This document shows, one piece after another, positions 53,806 to 62,123 of a stretch of DNA of 64,000 nucleotides. Numbering within the stretch: position 1 is the first letter of the stretch; the number at the start of each line of letters is the position of its first letter. The stretch spans positions 7,846 to 71,845 of the forward strand of contig NZ_BBUY01000003.1 in NCBI RefSeq assembly GCF_001590865.1, given 5' to 3'. A program made the translations under genes and the position numbers. Origin of the DNA: Streptomyces sp. NBRC 110611 (GTDB lineage Bacteria; Actinomycetota; Actinomycetes; Streptomycetales; Streptomycetaceae). The notes beneath the pieces were generated by a model that did not search any database, had not been told where the DNA came from, and saw only the letters and a program-made list of their open reading frames with translations.

Positions 53806-54065
53806 GATCCGGCTCCGGCCGGCTCGTCGACGCGGACCGTGAAGTCTTCGATGACGGTATTGGCGAGGAAGGTCTCGGCCATCTCATGGATGCGAGCGAG
53901 GGCGGCCTCGTCGACCGGGCCCTCCACCTCGAGTTCGAAACGCTTGCCCTGACGGACGTCGGCGATTCCCTCGAAGCCCAGGCGTGGCAGTGCGCGCTGC
54001 ACCGCCTGGCCCTGGGGGTCGAGGATCTCCGGCTTGAGCATGACGTCGACAACGACGCGTGCCAC
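53802..54065 (-). CDS. purS: phosphoribosylformylglycinamidine synthase subunit PurS
   Basis: This 87-residue protein reads [20 protein letters not shown] and then [20 protein letters not shown], matching PurS, which bridges PurL and PurQ. GTG 54065 with GGGAG 5 bases upstream is preferred to GTG 54071. It is the first gene of purS-purQ-purL. Confidence 0.96.
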   Translation of the reverse strand: MARVVVDVMLKPEILDPQGQAVQRALPRLGFEGIADVRQGKRFELEVEGPVDEAALARIHEMAETFLANTVIEDFTVRVDEPAGAGS

Positions 54066-54370
54066 TGGCACTCCCGGTGGTGTGGTGTGGTGCGTAAGGC
54101 GGTTCCCTCACAGTACCGTGTTCGAAAATCTACGCGCATAGATATGCAGCGGCTCCCGATCACGGCCGGGTATCGGCCCGAGCACACCCAGGGAAAATCA
54201 TCGAAAAGATCCCGGGTCCGGATTGCGGGAAGACACGCTGACGAAATTAACTGGGCTTCACAATGCAATGCCCATCGCTGTACAAATGAAAAAGCATTGA
54301 TCCCAATCAGCCGGATCTGGAGCATCACCCCATGTCAACAAGGGGTAGCTCCACGAAAGGACCGATATCC
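54066..54370. promoter_or_regulatory. shared divergent promoter region of purSQL and the Lsr2-like gene
   Basis: About 300 bases. 54115-54150 (CGAAAATCTACGCGCATAGATATGC) and 54240-54310 (AATTAACTGG..., ACAAATGAAAAAGCATTGATC) are clearly AT-rich against the genome average. The latter is directly upstream of the Lsr2-like gene. No small gene is seen. Confidence 0.5.
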
Positions 54371-54691
54371 GTGGCGCAGCGCGTAGTAGTAACGCTCTCC
54401 GATGACATCGACGGAGGAGAAGCCGCAGAGACGGTCATCTTCGGATTGGACGGGAAGTCGTACGAGATCGACCTCAATCCCGCCAATGCGAAGAAACTGC
54501 GCGGCGCTCTCGCTCCCTTCGTCGAGGCCGGCCGCAAGCGGGCCAAGTCCGGCAAGGCGTACCACCGGACCGCGGTGACCCCCGATCCGGCGGCCGTCCG
54601 GGCCTGGGCACGTTCGCACCAGATGGACGTGCCGCCGCGCGGCCGGATCCCCAAGAAGGTCTACGAGGCCTTCAACGCGGCCAACCACTAA
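54371..54691 (+). CDS. Lsr2-like nucleoid-associated protein
   Basis: This 106-residue protein has an N-terminal dimerisation part (MAQRVVVTLSDDIDGGEAAE, then VIFGLDGKSYEIDL) and a C-terminal DNA-binding part with PDPAAVRAWARSHQMDVPPR then GRIPKKVYEAFNAAN. The R-G-R AT-hook-like loop (here PPRGRIP) fits AT-rich minor-groove binding. It resembles Lsr2/LsrL of actinobacteria, which silence foreign DNA. GTG 54371 follows AAAGGA by 9 bases. Which of the two Streptomyces paralogues it is, I infer from position only (LsrL). Confidence 0.9.
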   Translation: MAQRVVVTLSDDIDGGEAAETVIFGLDGKSYEIDLNPANAKKLRGALAPFVEAGRKRAKSGKAYHRTAVTPDPAAVRAWARSHQMDVPPRGRIPKKVYEAFNAANH

Positions 54692-54811
54692 CCGACTTGC
54701 CGGGCACCCCTCGGGCCGGGCGGAGCGGACTTGCACAGCACCCCTACTGATCAGCTAGAGTCTGGAGCACGCCGAGGGGCGAGGCCGAAAGGCCGGACCT
54801 CACGGAGTCAC

Positions 54812-54883
54812 GCGGGTGTAGCTCAGTAGTAGAGCGCCCCCTTTCCAAGGGGGAGGCGCAGTGTGCAATCCCTGTCACCCGCT
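54812..54883 (+). tRNA. tRNA-Gly (anticodon TCC)
   Basis: Acceptor GCGGGTG/CACCCGC; anticodon loop TTTCCAA between CCCCC and GGGGG. A full cloverleaf. The T arm, TGTGCAATCCCTG, lacks the usual TTC sequence. Confidence 0.92.
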
Positions 54884-54958
54884 CTGACAGTCTCGACCAC
54901 TCCATTGGATCAGGTAGAGTAGCTGTCGCGCCGCTCGGTGAAAGCCGAGTGGATGCCT

Positions 54959-55031
54959 GCGGACGTAGCTCAGTTGGTAGAGCGCAACCTTGCCAAGGTT
55001 GAGGTCGCGAGTTCGAGCCTCGTCGTCCGCT
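54959..55031 (+). tRNA. tRNA-Gly (anticodon GCC), copy 1
   Basis: GCGGACGTAGCTCAGTTGGT start; anticodon loop TTGCCAA; T arm GCGAGTTCGAGCCTCGT. Identical to the copy at 59027. Confidence 0.97.
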
Positions 55032-55039
55032 CAGAAAGA

Positions 55040-55070
55040 GAAGGCCCCGATCATCATGATCGGGGCCTTC
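55040..55070 (+). terminator. tRNA-Gly terminator
   Basis: GAAGGCCCCGATCAT pairs with ATGATCGGGGCCTTC, directly after tRNA-Gly copy 1. Confidence 0.9.
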
Positions 55071-55122
55071 TGCATTCCCGCACTGCCGCCTTCTCCCTCA
55101 CCCCTCCCCCGCTGATCACAAC

Positions 55123-55149
55123 TGACATTTGTCATCAGCTGCGATGACA
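55123..55149. promoter_or_regulatory. TGACA/TGTCA palindromic operator candidate
   Basis: TGACA-tt-TGTCA (55123-55134) is followed at 55143-55149 by GATGACA, which also pairs with TGTCATC (55130-55136). Three half-sites of one word are 45-70 bases before the ABC transporter start. They are a plausible site for the response regulator encoded in the same operon. Confidence 0.45.
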
Positions 55150-55192
55150 GGGCGCACGGCCCGGAATCGCGATCAGGCGGGACGCTGTAGTC

Positions 55193-56188
55193 ATGAACAT
55201 CGGGGAGAAAACCACGGGGGGTGCGCAGCACTCCCGCACGGGATCCGGCGACGCCGTGATCGACGTCACAGGGCTGCGCAGGTCGTACAGCGGCAAGGGG
55301 GCCGGGAAGCGGACGTGGTTCGAGGCCGTGCGGGGGGTCGATTTCTCGGTCGCGCGCGGGGAGCTGTTCGCGCTGCTGGGGACGAACGGCGCGGGCAAGA
55401 CCTCCACCCTCGAGCTGCTGGAGGGGCTGGCCGCGCCCACGGGCGGACAGGTCCGGGTCCTGGGGCACGATCCGTTCCGTGAACGGGCCGCGGTCCGGCC
55501 TCGGATCGGCGTGATGCTGCAGGAGGGCGGATTTCCGTCCGAGCTGACTCCGGCGGAGACCGTCCGGATGTGGGCGGGGTGCACCAGCGGGGCGCGCCCG
55601 GTCGATGAGGCGCTGAGCTGGGTGGGGCTGACGCGGCGCAAGGACGTACGGGTCAAGCAGCTGTCCGGCGGTGAGCGGCGGCGGCTGGATCTGGCGCTGG
55701 CGCTGCTGGGGGAACCGGACGTGCTGTTCCTGGACGAGCCCACGACCGGGCTGGACACCGAAGCGCGCCATGAGACCTGGGAACTGGTCCGTGAGCTGCG
55801 CGACAGGGGCGCCACGATCGTGCTGACCACGCACTATCTGGAGGAGGCCGAGGAACTGGCGGACCGGCTGGCGATCATGCACGAGGGGCGGATAGCGGCG
55901 GCCGGACAGGTCACGGAGGTCGTCGCCGCACACCCCTCGCGTATCTCCTTCGAGCTGCCCGAGGGCTACCACCTCGGTGATCTCCCCCCGCTGTCGGAGC
56001 TGGGGGCCGTCAGCCATGAGACGGACGGGCGCACGGTCCAGCTGCGGACCGACGAACTCCAGCGGACGGCGACCGGCGTGCTGGTCTGGGCGCAGGAGAA
56101 GGAGATAGCGCTGGGTGGCCTGGACGTCCGGCAGGCATCCCTGGAAGAGGCATTTCTGCAGATAGCGAAGGGGCTGGAGAAAGAATGA
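55193..56188 (+). CDS. ABC transporter ATP-binding protein (DrrA-like)
   Basis: This 331-residue protein has Walker A GTNGAGKTS, signature LSGGERRR, Walker B VLFLDEPTTGLD and the H-loop VLTTHYLEEAEELADR. The C-terminal 75 residues are the extra domain seen in DrrA-type exporters. It should power the permease encoded next for drug, lipid or lantibiotic export. ATG 55193 has only a weak ribosome-binding site. Its stop overlaps the permease start by ATGA. It is the first gene of a four-gene operon with its own two-component system. Confidence 0.93.
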   Translation: MNIGEKTTGGAQHSRTGSGDAVIDVTGLRRSYSGKGAGKRTWFEAVRGVDFSVARGELFALLGTNGAGKTSTLELLEGLAAPTGGQVRVLGHDPFRERAAVRPRIGVMLQEGGFPSELTPAETVRMWAGCTSGARPVDEALSWVGLTRRKDVRVKQLSGGERRRLDLALALLGEPDVLFLDEPTTGLDTEARHETWELVRELRDRGATIVLTTHYLEEAEELADRLAIMHEGRIAAAGQVTEVVAAHPSRISFELPEGYHLGDLPPLSELGAVSHETDGRTVQLRTDELQRTATGVLVWAQEKEIALGGLDVRQASLEEAFLQIAKGLEKE

Positions 56189-57003
56189 GCGCAAGCGTGC
56201 AGGACGTGCGCGACACGGTACGCACCGGAGGCCCGGCACCGGTCGGCGCCATGACACGTCTTCTCTCCCTGGGGCGGGCGGAGTTGACACTGCTCGGCCG
56301 CAACAAGTCCGCGCTGTACACCTCGCTGGTCATCCCCTTCGTCATGGGTTTCGCCATGAAACAGGCGATCGCGGAAATGCCGCTGGGCAGCGTGGGGCTC
56401 ACGGTCGGCACGATGCTGCTGCCCGCCACCCTCGGGTATGTCCTCCTCTTCGGCATCTACTCCACGCTGACCGGCGCCTACGTCGCCCGCCGCGAGGAGC
56501 TGGTCCTCAAGCGGCTGCGCACGGGCGAGCTGCGGGACCGGGAGATACTCGCCGGCACGGCCCTGCCCTCGGTGCTCCTGGGGCTGGTGCAGTGCGTCAT
56601 CCTGGTGGCTCTGGGCGACGCGCTGCTGGATGCCGGCTTCCCCACCTCGCCGCACTTCCTGATCGCCGGGCTGGCACTGGGCCTGATGGTGGTCGTCGGG
56701 TTCGCGGCGGTGTCCTCGTGCCTCGCCAAGTCGACCGAGGCGGCTCAGATAGCCGTTCTGCCCTTCATGCTGGTGTCGCTGATGGGCTCCGGGATGGTCG
56801 TCCCGCTCGGCGTCGTCCCGGGAGTGCTGGGCGATGTGCTCGGGCTGCTGCCGATGTCCCCGGTGATGGAGCTGATACGGGCGGGCTGGACGGGCGGCGG
56901 AAGCGCCAAGGAGATGGTGGGGCACCTGCTCACCGGCTTGGCCTGGAGCGGCATCGCACTGTTTGCTGTGCAGCGGTGGTTCCGCTGGGAACCGCGCCGC
57001 TGA
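56185..57003 (+). CDS. ABC-2 type transporter permease
   Basis: This 272-residue protein has about six membrane helices, including YTSLVIPFVMGFAMKQA, GTMLLPATLGYVLLFGIYS and LAVLPFMLVSLMGSGMVVPLG-like segments. It contains the conserved PMSPVMELIRAGW near the C-terminus, as in ABC-2 exporters. Translationally coupled to the ATPase gene (ATGA). Substrate unknown. Confidence 0.92.
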   Translation: MSASVQDVRDTVRTGGPAPVGAMTRLLSLGRAELTLLGRNKSALYTSLVIPFVMGFAMKQAIAEMPLGSVGLTVGTMLLPATLGYVLLFGIYSTLTGAYVARREELVLKRLRTGELRDREILAGTALPSVLLGLVQCVILVALGDALLDAGFPTSPHFLIAGLALGLMVVVGFAAVSSCLAKSTEAAQIAVLPFMLVSLMGSGMVVPLGVVPGVLGDVLGLLPMSPVMELIRAGWTGGGSAKEMVGHLLTGLAWSGIALFAVQRWFRWEPRR

Positions 57004-57071
57004 CGGCCGAGGGCGTCCCGGCGGCACACGGCACGAGGTAACGCGAGCAGTACGACGGGGGCGGACAGCAC

Positions 57072-58346
57072 ATGTTCGGACGGGCACGGACGATATGGAA
57101 GCGGCGCAACGAGATGCGTGTGGTCGACGTCTACTTCCGGTGGACACTCCACTGCATCCCGTGGATGCCGGCGTTCCTGATGCTGTTCGGAGTGGTGCCG
57201 CTCGCCGGCCTGACGGGCCGCCCCTTGGCGATCGCCCTGGCGGGGGTGGCCGCGGGGCTGAGCCTGGCGCAGGGCGGACTGGCCGCCCCCCTGTTGAACC
57301 GCGCCCTGGACCGGTACCTCAACCGAGGGGCCACGCCGCGTGCGCTGCTGCTCGCCTCGGGCCTGATCACCCTCCTCAACGGGGCCGCGCTGTTCGCGCT
57401 GCTCTTCGTCGGCGGAATCGGCCAGGAGGACCAGGCCACGGTGCTCATGGCGACCGCCGCGGCCATCACACCGGTCTACAAGGCCCAGTGTCTGGTGGTG
57501 TCCAAGCGGCAGTTCCTGGGAGCACTGGCCGGCACGGCAGCAGGTACGGGGGTCCTGCTGTTCGTGCTCACGGGCTCCTGGCTGGGTGCGCTGGGAATGG
57601 CGGCCATGGTGGCCTTCGCGGGGCTGTGGAGCTTCGTGATCGCGCGGCCCACCGGCTGGCTGCTCTCCGTGTTCTGGAAGCTGGATGCGGCGCGCACCAC
57701 CGCCTCCCGGCTCGCGGTCGCCGAGGAGCGGCTGCGGTTCGGCCGCGATCTGCACGATGTGATGGGACGGAACCTGGCGGTGATCGCGCTGAAGAGCGAG
57801 CTGGCCGTCCAGCTGGCGCGGCGGGAGCGACCGGAGGCGGTGGCGCAGATGACGGAGGTGCAGCGGATCGCCCAGGAGTCGCAGCGCGAGATACGAGAGG
57901 TGGTGCGCGGCTACCGGAAGGCCGATCTTCAGGCGGAGTTGGCCGGTGCCCGCTCGATACTGCGCGCGGCCGGGGTCGACTGCCGTTTCGAGGGCGAGGA
58001 GGGCGTACCGCTGTCGGCGGAGGTGGAGTCGGCGCTCGGCTGGGTCGTCCGCGAAGGCACCACCAACGTCCTCCGGCACGCCGCGGACGTCCGGACCTGT
58101 GCGCTGCGGACACGTATCGACCCGGAGCGCTCGGTGCTCGTCATGACCATGGAGAACGACGGAGTGGGCGGCACGGAAGCCGGGGAGGAAGGGACCGCGG
58201 CCGGCACCGCCGCCGGCAGCGGCCTGAAGGGCCTGCGGGAACGGCTCCAGCCGCTGGGCGGGACCCTGGCCTCGGGCCCGGTCCGCAAGGGCTCGTACCG
58301 GCTGACGGTCGAGCTGCCGATGACCACGGCGGGGGTGACGGGGTGA
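57072..58346 (+). CDS. sensor histidine kinase (HisKA_3 type)
   Basis: This 424-residue protein has a short cytoplasmic start, about six membrane helices (25-205) and a dimerisation/phosphoacceptor motif ERLRFGRDLHDVMGRNLAVI (His at about 234). The HATPase domain has VVREGTTNVLRHA (N box), ENDGVGG and GLKGLRERLQPLGG. This is the DesK/NarL-type class. It likely senses the exporter's substrate or membrane stress and passes phosphate to the next protein. The start is ATG 57072. It is 68 bases after the permease and overlaps the regulator ORF. Confidence 0.94.
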   Translation: MFGRARTIWKRRNEMRVVDVYFRWTLHCIPWMPAFLMLFGVVPLAGLTGRPLAIALAGVAAGLSLAQGGLAAPLLNRALDRYLNRGATPRALLLASGLITLLNGAALFALLFVGGIGQEDQATVLMATAAAITPVYKAQCLVVSKRQFLGALAGTAAGTGVLLFVLTGSWLGALGMAAMVAFAGLWSFVIARPTGWLLSVFWKLDAARTTASRLAVAEERLRFGRDLHDVMGRNLAVIALKSELAVQLARRERPEAVAQMTEVQRIAQESQREIREVVRGYRKADLQAELAGARSILRAAGVDCRFEGEEGVPLSAEVESALGWVVREGTTNVLRHAADVRTCALRTRIDPERSVLVMTMENDGVGGTEAGEEGTAAGTAAGSGLKGLRERLQPLGGTLASGPVRKGSYRLTVELPMTTAGVTG

Positions 58347-58366
58347 GCAACGCAGGAGGTGACGGA

Positions 58367-58972
58367 GTGATCCGGGTGCTGCTGGCGGACGACGAGCATC
58401 TGATCCGGGGAGCGCTGGCGGCGCTGCTCTCCCTGGAGGGCGATCTGCTGGTGGTCGCGGAGGCGGCGTCGGGGCCCGAGGCGCTGGCGATGGCCCGGGC
58501 TCACCGCCCGGATGTGGCGGTGCTGGATCTGCAGATGCCGGGCGCGGACGGTGTGGCGGTGGCCACATCCCTGCGGAAGGAGTTGCCCGAGTGCCGGGCC
58601 ATGATCGTCACCAGTCATGGCCGGCCGGGGCATCTGAAAAGGGCGTTGGAGGCCGGGGTCCGGGGGTTTGTGCCGAAGACCGTGTCGGCGCAGCGGCTGG
58701 CGGAGATCATCCGTACCGTCCAGGCCGGAAACCGCTATGTGGACCAGGAGTTGGCGGCGGACGCGATCAGCGCCGGGGAGTCGCCGCTGACGGTCCGGGA
58801 GGCAGAGGTGCTGGAATTCGCCGAGGCCGGGGCACCGGTCACGGAGATCGCCGAGCGGGCCGCACTGTCGCCGGGGACAGTACGGAACTACCTCTCGTCG
58901 GCGACCGCGAAGCTGGGCGCGGAGAACCGTCATGCCGCGGCGCGTCTCGCACGCGAGCGAGGTTGGCTATAG
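58367..58972 (+). CDS. LuxR/NarL-type response regulator
   Basis: This 201-residue protein has a receiver domain (RVLLADDEHLIRGAL, phospho-Asp in VAVLDLQMPGADG, Lys in GFVPKTVS) and a LuxR helix-turn-helix (LTVREAEVLEFAEAG, GTVRNYLSSATAKLGAENRH). GTG 58367 has AGGAGG 7 bases upstream. The earlier GTG 58343 overlaps the kinase stop (GTGA) but has a weaker site. It probably activates the operon, perhaps through the TGACA sites near 55130. Confidence 0.94.
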   Translation: MIRVLLADDEHLIRGALAALLSLEGDLLVVAEAASGPEALAMARAHRPDVAVLDLQMPGADGVAVATSLRKELPECRAMIVTSHGRPGHLKRALEAGVRGFVPKTVSAQRLAEIIRTVQAGNRYVDQELAADAISAGESPLTVREAEVLEFAEAGAPVTEIAERAALSPGTVRNYLSSATAKLGAENRHAAARLARERGWL

Positions 58973-59026
58973 TGGACCCCGCACCGCGCGGTGGCGCCTG
59001 ATTCCAGGAGCCCGGAGCGGGGCAAT

Positions 59027-59099
59027 GCGGACGTAGCTCAGTTGGTAGAGCGCAACCTTGCCAAGGTTGAGGTCGCGAGTTCGAGCCTCGTCGTCCGCT
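59027..59099 (+). tRNA. tRNA-Gly (anticodon GCC), copy 2
   Basis: All 73 bases match the copy at 54959. It lies 54 bases after the response regulator stop. Confidence 0.97.
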
Positions 59100-59105
59100 C
59101 AAGGT

Positions 59106-59140
59106 GAGAGGGACCCCGGTCGTCGACCGGGGTCCCTCTC
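59106..59140. terminator. terminator between tRNA-Gly and purC
   Basis: GAGAGGGACCCCGGTC pairs with GACCGGGGTCCCTCTC around a GTC loop. It serves both converging transcripts; it ends 13 bases before the purC stop. Confidence 0.9.
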
Positions 59141-59153
59141 GTTTCGCGGCCGG

Positions 59154-60053
59154 CTACGACCAGCTGATGCCGGTGAGGCGTTCATAGGCCTCGATGTACT
59201 TGGCACGGGTGCGCTCGACGATCTCCTGCGGGAGCGCGGGCGGCGGCAGCTCGCCCGTACGGTCCCAGGCGGCGGCCGGCGAGGTGAGCCAGTCGCGGAC
59301 GAACTGCTTGTCGAAGGACGGCTGGGCGCGGCCCGGCTCCCACTGGTCGGCGGGCCAGAAGCGCGAGGAGTCCGGGGTGAGGACCTCGTCCGCCAGGGTC
59401 AGCACCTGGCCGTCGAAGCCGAACTCGAACTTGGTGTCCGCCAGGATGAGGCCGCGCTCCCGCGCGATGTCGCGGGCCCGCCCGTAGAGGGCGAGAGTGG
59501 TCTCCCGCAACTGTCCGGCGACATCGGCGCCGACCTGACGCGCGGCCTCCTCGTAGGAGACGTTCTCGTCATGGTCGCCGACGGCGGCCTTGGTGGCCGG
59601 GGTGAAGATCGGCGCGGGGAGTTCGGAACCGTCGGTGAGGCCCTCCGGGAGCGCCAGCCCGCAGACCGTACGGGACCGCCGGTACTCGACGAGGCCGGAG
59701 CCGGCGAGGTAGCCACGGGCCACGCACTCGACCGGCACCATCCGCAGCGACTTGCAGACCAGCGTGCGGCCCGCCCAGTCGGCGGGCGCCCCGGCCGGCA
59801 CGTCGGTGGACAGGACGTGGTGGGGCGCGAGGTCGGCGAGCTGCTCGAACCACCACAGGGACAGCTGGGTGAGGACCCGCCCCTTGTCGGGGATCTCGGT
59901 GGGGAGCACCCAGTCGTACGCGGACATGCGGTCGCTGGCGACCATGATCAGGTCACCGGCGGCGTTCCGGTAGAGGTCGCGCACCTTGCCGGTGTGAAGG
60001 TGGGCGAGCCCCGGGACCTCCACAGGTTCAGGCTTTTCTACAAAACCAGACAC
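59154..60053 (-). CDS. purC: phosphoribosylaminoimidazole-succinocarboxamide synthase
   Basis: This 299-residue protein has SAICAR synthetase motifs HTGKVRDLY, VASDRMSAYDWVLPTEIPDK, VECVARGYLAGSG, LADTKFEFG and LADEVLTPDSSRFWP. It ligates aspartate to CAIR in purine synthesis. GTG 60053 has GGAGG only 4-5 bases upstream, which is short but acceptable. It stands alone, apart from purSQL by a tRNA and a two-component/exporter operon. Confidence 0.97.
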   Translation of the reverse strand: MSGFVEKPEPVEVPGLAHLHTGKVRDLYRNAAGDLIMVASDRMSAYDWVLPTEIPDKGRVLTQLSLWWFEQLADLAPHHVLSTDVPAGAPADWAGRTLVCKSLRMVPVECVARGYLAGSGLVEYRRSRTVCGLALPEGLTDGSELPAPIFTPATKAAVGDHDENVSYEEAARQVGADVAGQLRETTLALYGRARDIARERGLILADTKFEFGFDGQVLTLADEVLTPDSSRFWPADQWEPGRAQPSFDKQFVRDWLTSPAAAWDRTGELPPPALPQEIVERTRAKYIEAYERLTGISWS

Positions 60054-60301
60054 GCTTCCTCCGCGTAGTTTGATCCAGGAGTTCCCCCGATTCTCCCCCA
60101 TCCGGAATCCCCTTCACTTCGTGGGTCCTGCCGCAACGGCGATCAGCCACGACGACGAGGGTCCGGCAGCATCAACGACGGCAGGAGCGACGACTCCACC
60201 CACCACCCACGGGAGGGGCCGGACCGCAGGACGCCAGGCCAAACGGCGAGCAACCACCACGGCGGGAAAGCCAACAACGTGGGAGGCAAGCCAAGCGCAG
60301 C
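60054..60301. repeat. gap containing a half copy of the dispersed palindromic element
   Basis: From about 60195 to 60290: CCCACGGGAGGGGCCGGACC, GCAGGACGCCAGGCC and CGGCGGGAAAGCCAACAACGTGGG follow each other. They match, with small changes, the right arm of the element at 42307-42660. The rest of the gap has no gene. The purC promoter should be near 60060-60110. Confidence 0.7.
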
Positions 60302-60357
60302 TAGGGCCTGTCCGATGGGTCCGCGTGGGCCCGCGGCGACCCATCGGACAGGCCCTA
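60302..60357. terminator. 20-bp perfect stem terminator overlapping a stop codon
   Basis: TAGGGCCTGTCCGATGGGTC pairs perfectly with GACCCATCGGACAGGCCCTA around a 16-base GC loop. The right edge includes the stop codon of the next leftward gene. Confidence 0.85.
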
Positions 60358-61833
60358 ATCCCGCTTACAGATCCGGTCCAGCAGGTTCGCGGTAGCCCGC
60401 TGGATCCGCCCGTCGACATGTCCCGGCCGGTCCAGGGCCGGGGACCAGGCGAAGGTGCCGGAGGCGAAGACCAGGGCGCCGCTGGGGGCGCGGTAGAGAG
60501 AGGTCTCCTGATGGCGGAGGGAGCCCTCGCTGTCGCGGTACGGGGAGTGGGCGAGCAGGATGCGGCGGGTGTGCTCGGGAAGGCTGGTGCGCGGGAAGTA
60601 GCGGTCGGCCTCGCCGGCGACCAGGCCGGGGAGTTCATCGCCTTCGTGTGCGCCGGTGGCCTCCCACAGCCAGTGGCCGCCGTTGCGGACAACCATGGGG
60701 GCCGGCTCGGGGACGCGGCCGGCGTACTGGATGCCCATCAGGCGCTGCTCGGGATTGCCGAGCTCGCGCCAGAGCACGGGGCGGCCGGGGCCTTGGCGTT
60801 TACGGCAGTTGAGCAGGGAGTCCGGCCCCGAGGGCGAGGGGGAGAGCTCGACCTGCCAGTACATGGTGTTGGCGGAGAGGAAGACCAGGGAGGTGCCGGT
60901 GTCGCGGGCGAGCTCGACCGTCCGGCGCATGGGCACCGACCAGTACTCGTCGTGGCCGGGGAAGACCAGGCCCCGGTAGCGGGACGGATCGACCCGGCCG
61001 GCGTGCAGATCGCGGGCGTCGGCGTAGGCGAGGTCGTAGCCATAGCGTTCGGCCCAGCGGATGAAGTCGTAGGCGTGGCCGACGTGGAGGGGCAGGCCGG
61101 CTCCGGCGTAGGGGCGGTCGAAGGAGACCGTCGTGGCCGCGTCCTGTTCGCCGAGCAGGGCGCCCTTCTCGTCCCAGGCGTGGTAGAGGCTGGCGCCGGT
61201 GCGGCCGTCCTCCGGGTAGAGGTTGTAGGCCTGCCAGGTGATGTCGGGCAGCAGCAGGAGCAGGTCGGCGGGGTGGTCGTCGCGGACCGTGAAGGGGATG
61301 TGGGAGCGGTGGCCGTCGGCCGTGGTCAGGACCGCGACATAGGCGCCGAGTTGCCAGTACGTCGGGACCTGGAGGCGCCAGGACAGCCACCAGTGGTGGC
61401 AGGAGACCGTGCGGTCGACGGCCAGTGGCGGCGGCTGGACGATGCCGGACAGCCGCGGACTGGTGGTGATCTTGGCAGCTCCGGCGCCGGCGTAGTGGCC
61501 GATGCGGTAGATGTCGATGCTGAACGGCTGCGGCGGGTCGACCGATACCCGGAAGTCGATGGCGTCGCCGGGGGCCACCGCGCCGGTGCCGGCGAAGCCC
61601 TTGATCTGGCGGCGGACGTCATCGGCGGTGCGCGGGCCGTTGTGCTTGCGGGGGACGGGCGGCCGCGGATCTCCCTGCGCCGCCACGCCATCGACGTACC
61701 AGGGGACGACGCGGCCGGAGTCGAAGTAGCCCTCGCTGCCGCGCAGCCAGGGCAGCGGGCCCTGCCCGAACGGGTCCGTGACCGCGTGGGCGAGGGCGCC
61801 CGACTCCCAGCGCCTGATCCGTTCCGTCGCCAC
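60355..61833 (-). CDS. N,N-dimethylformamidase beta-subunit-like protein
   Basis: This 492-residue protein is of the family named after the large subunit of N,N-dimethylformamidase. Recognisable blocks are IDIYRIGHYAGAGA, WLSWRLQVPTYWQLGAYVAV, LLLLPDITWQAYNLY, DLAYADARDL, RGLVFPGHDEYWSVPMRRTV and LVFLSANTMYWQVE. Most actinobacterial members have no tested activity, so real DMF hydrolysis is not implied; many carry a signal peptide, which is not seen here. GTG 61833 has GGGGAG 6 bases upstream; ATG 61860 is the alternative. The substrate is unknown. Confidence 0.75.
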   Translation of the reverse strand: MATERIRRWESGALAHAVTDPFGQGPLPWLRGSEGYFDSGRVVPWYVDGVAAQGDPRPPVPRKHNGPRTADDVRRQIKGFAGTGAVAPGDAIDFRVSVDPPQPFSIDIYRIGHYAGAGAAKITTSPRLSGIVQPPPLAVDRTVSCHHWWLSWRLQVPTYWQLGAYVAVLTTADGHRSHIPFTVRDDHPADLLLLLPDITWQAYNLYPEDGRTGASLYHAWDEKGALLGEQDAATTVSFDRPYAGAGLPLHVGHAYDFIRWAERYGYDLAYADARDLHAGRVDPSRYRGLVFPGHDEYWSVPMRRTVELARDTGTSLVFLSANTMYWQVELSPSPSGPDSLLNCRKRQGPGRPVLWRELGNPEQRLMGIQYAGRVPEPAPMVVRNGGHWLWEATGAHEGDELPGLVAGEADRYFPRTSLPEHTRRILLAHSPYRDSEGSLRHQETSLYRAPSGALVFASGTFAWSPALDRPGHVDGRIQRATANLLDRICKRD

Positions 61834-62123
61834 CTTCCGCTCCCCTCCCGCGTCCCCCATTGGTCGCGGCCGATCGGGCCGGTATCGCATCCGGCCGAGT
61901 GAACCCGGCCATCCCCCAGCACATCACATTACGCACTCAATCCGTCACCCTTCGTTGTGAATTTAGGCACCTCGACCCCCGAAAAGCGAACTGGAAGAGA
62001 ACATTCAGCCGGGGAATCCAAGGGCGGCGGGTGGCCTGGCCGCACTTCTGTTCGCGCACCGGCGACGGCACCGGCGCTCCGCCGGGCGCGTGCCCCAGCG
62101 CGCGGCCCGGGCCATCACCCGGG
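61834..62123. other. intergenic region left of the M48-like gene
   Basis: About 290 bases. 61920-61985 has lower GC (ATCACATTACGCACTCAATCC, GTTGTGAATTTAGGC) and is the likely promoter region of the DMFase-like gene. No gene is seen. Confidence 0.45.
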
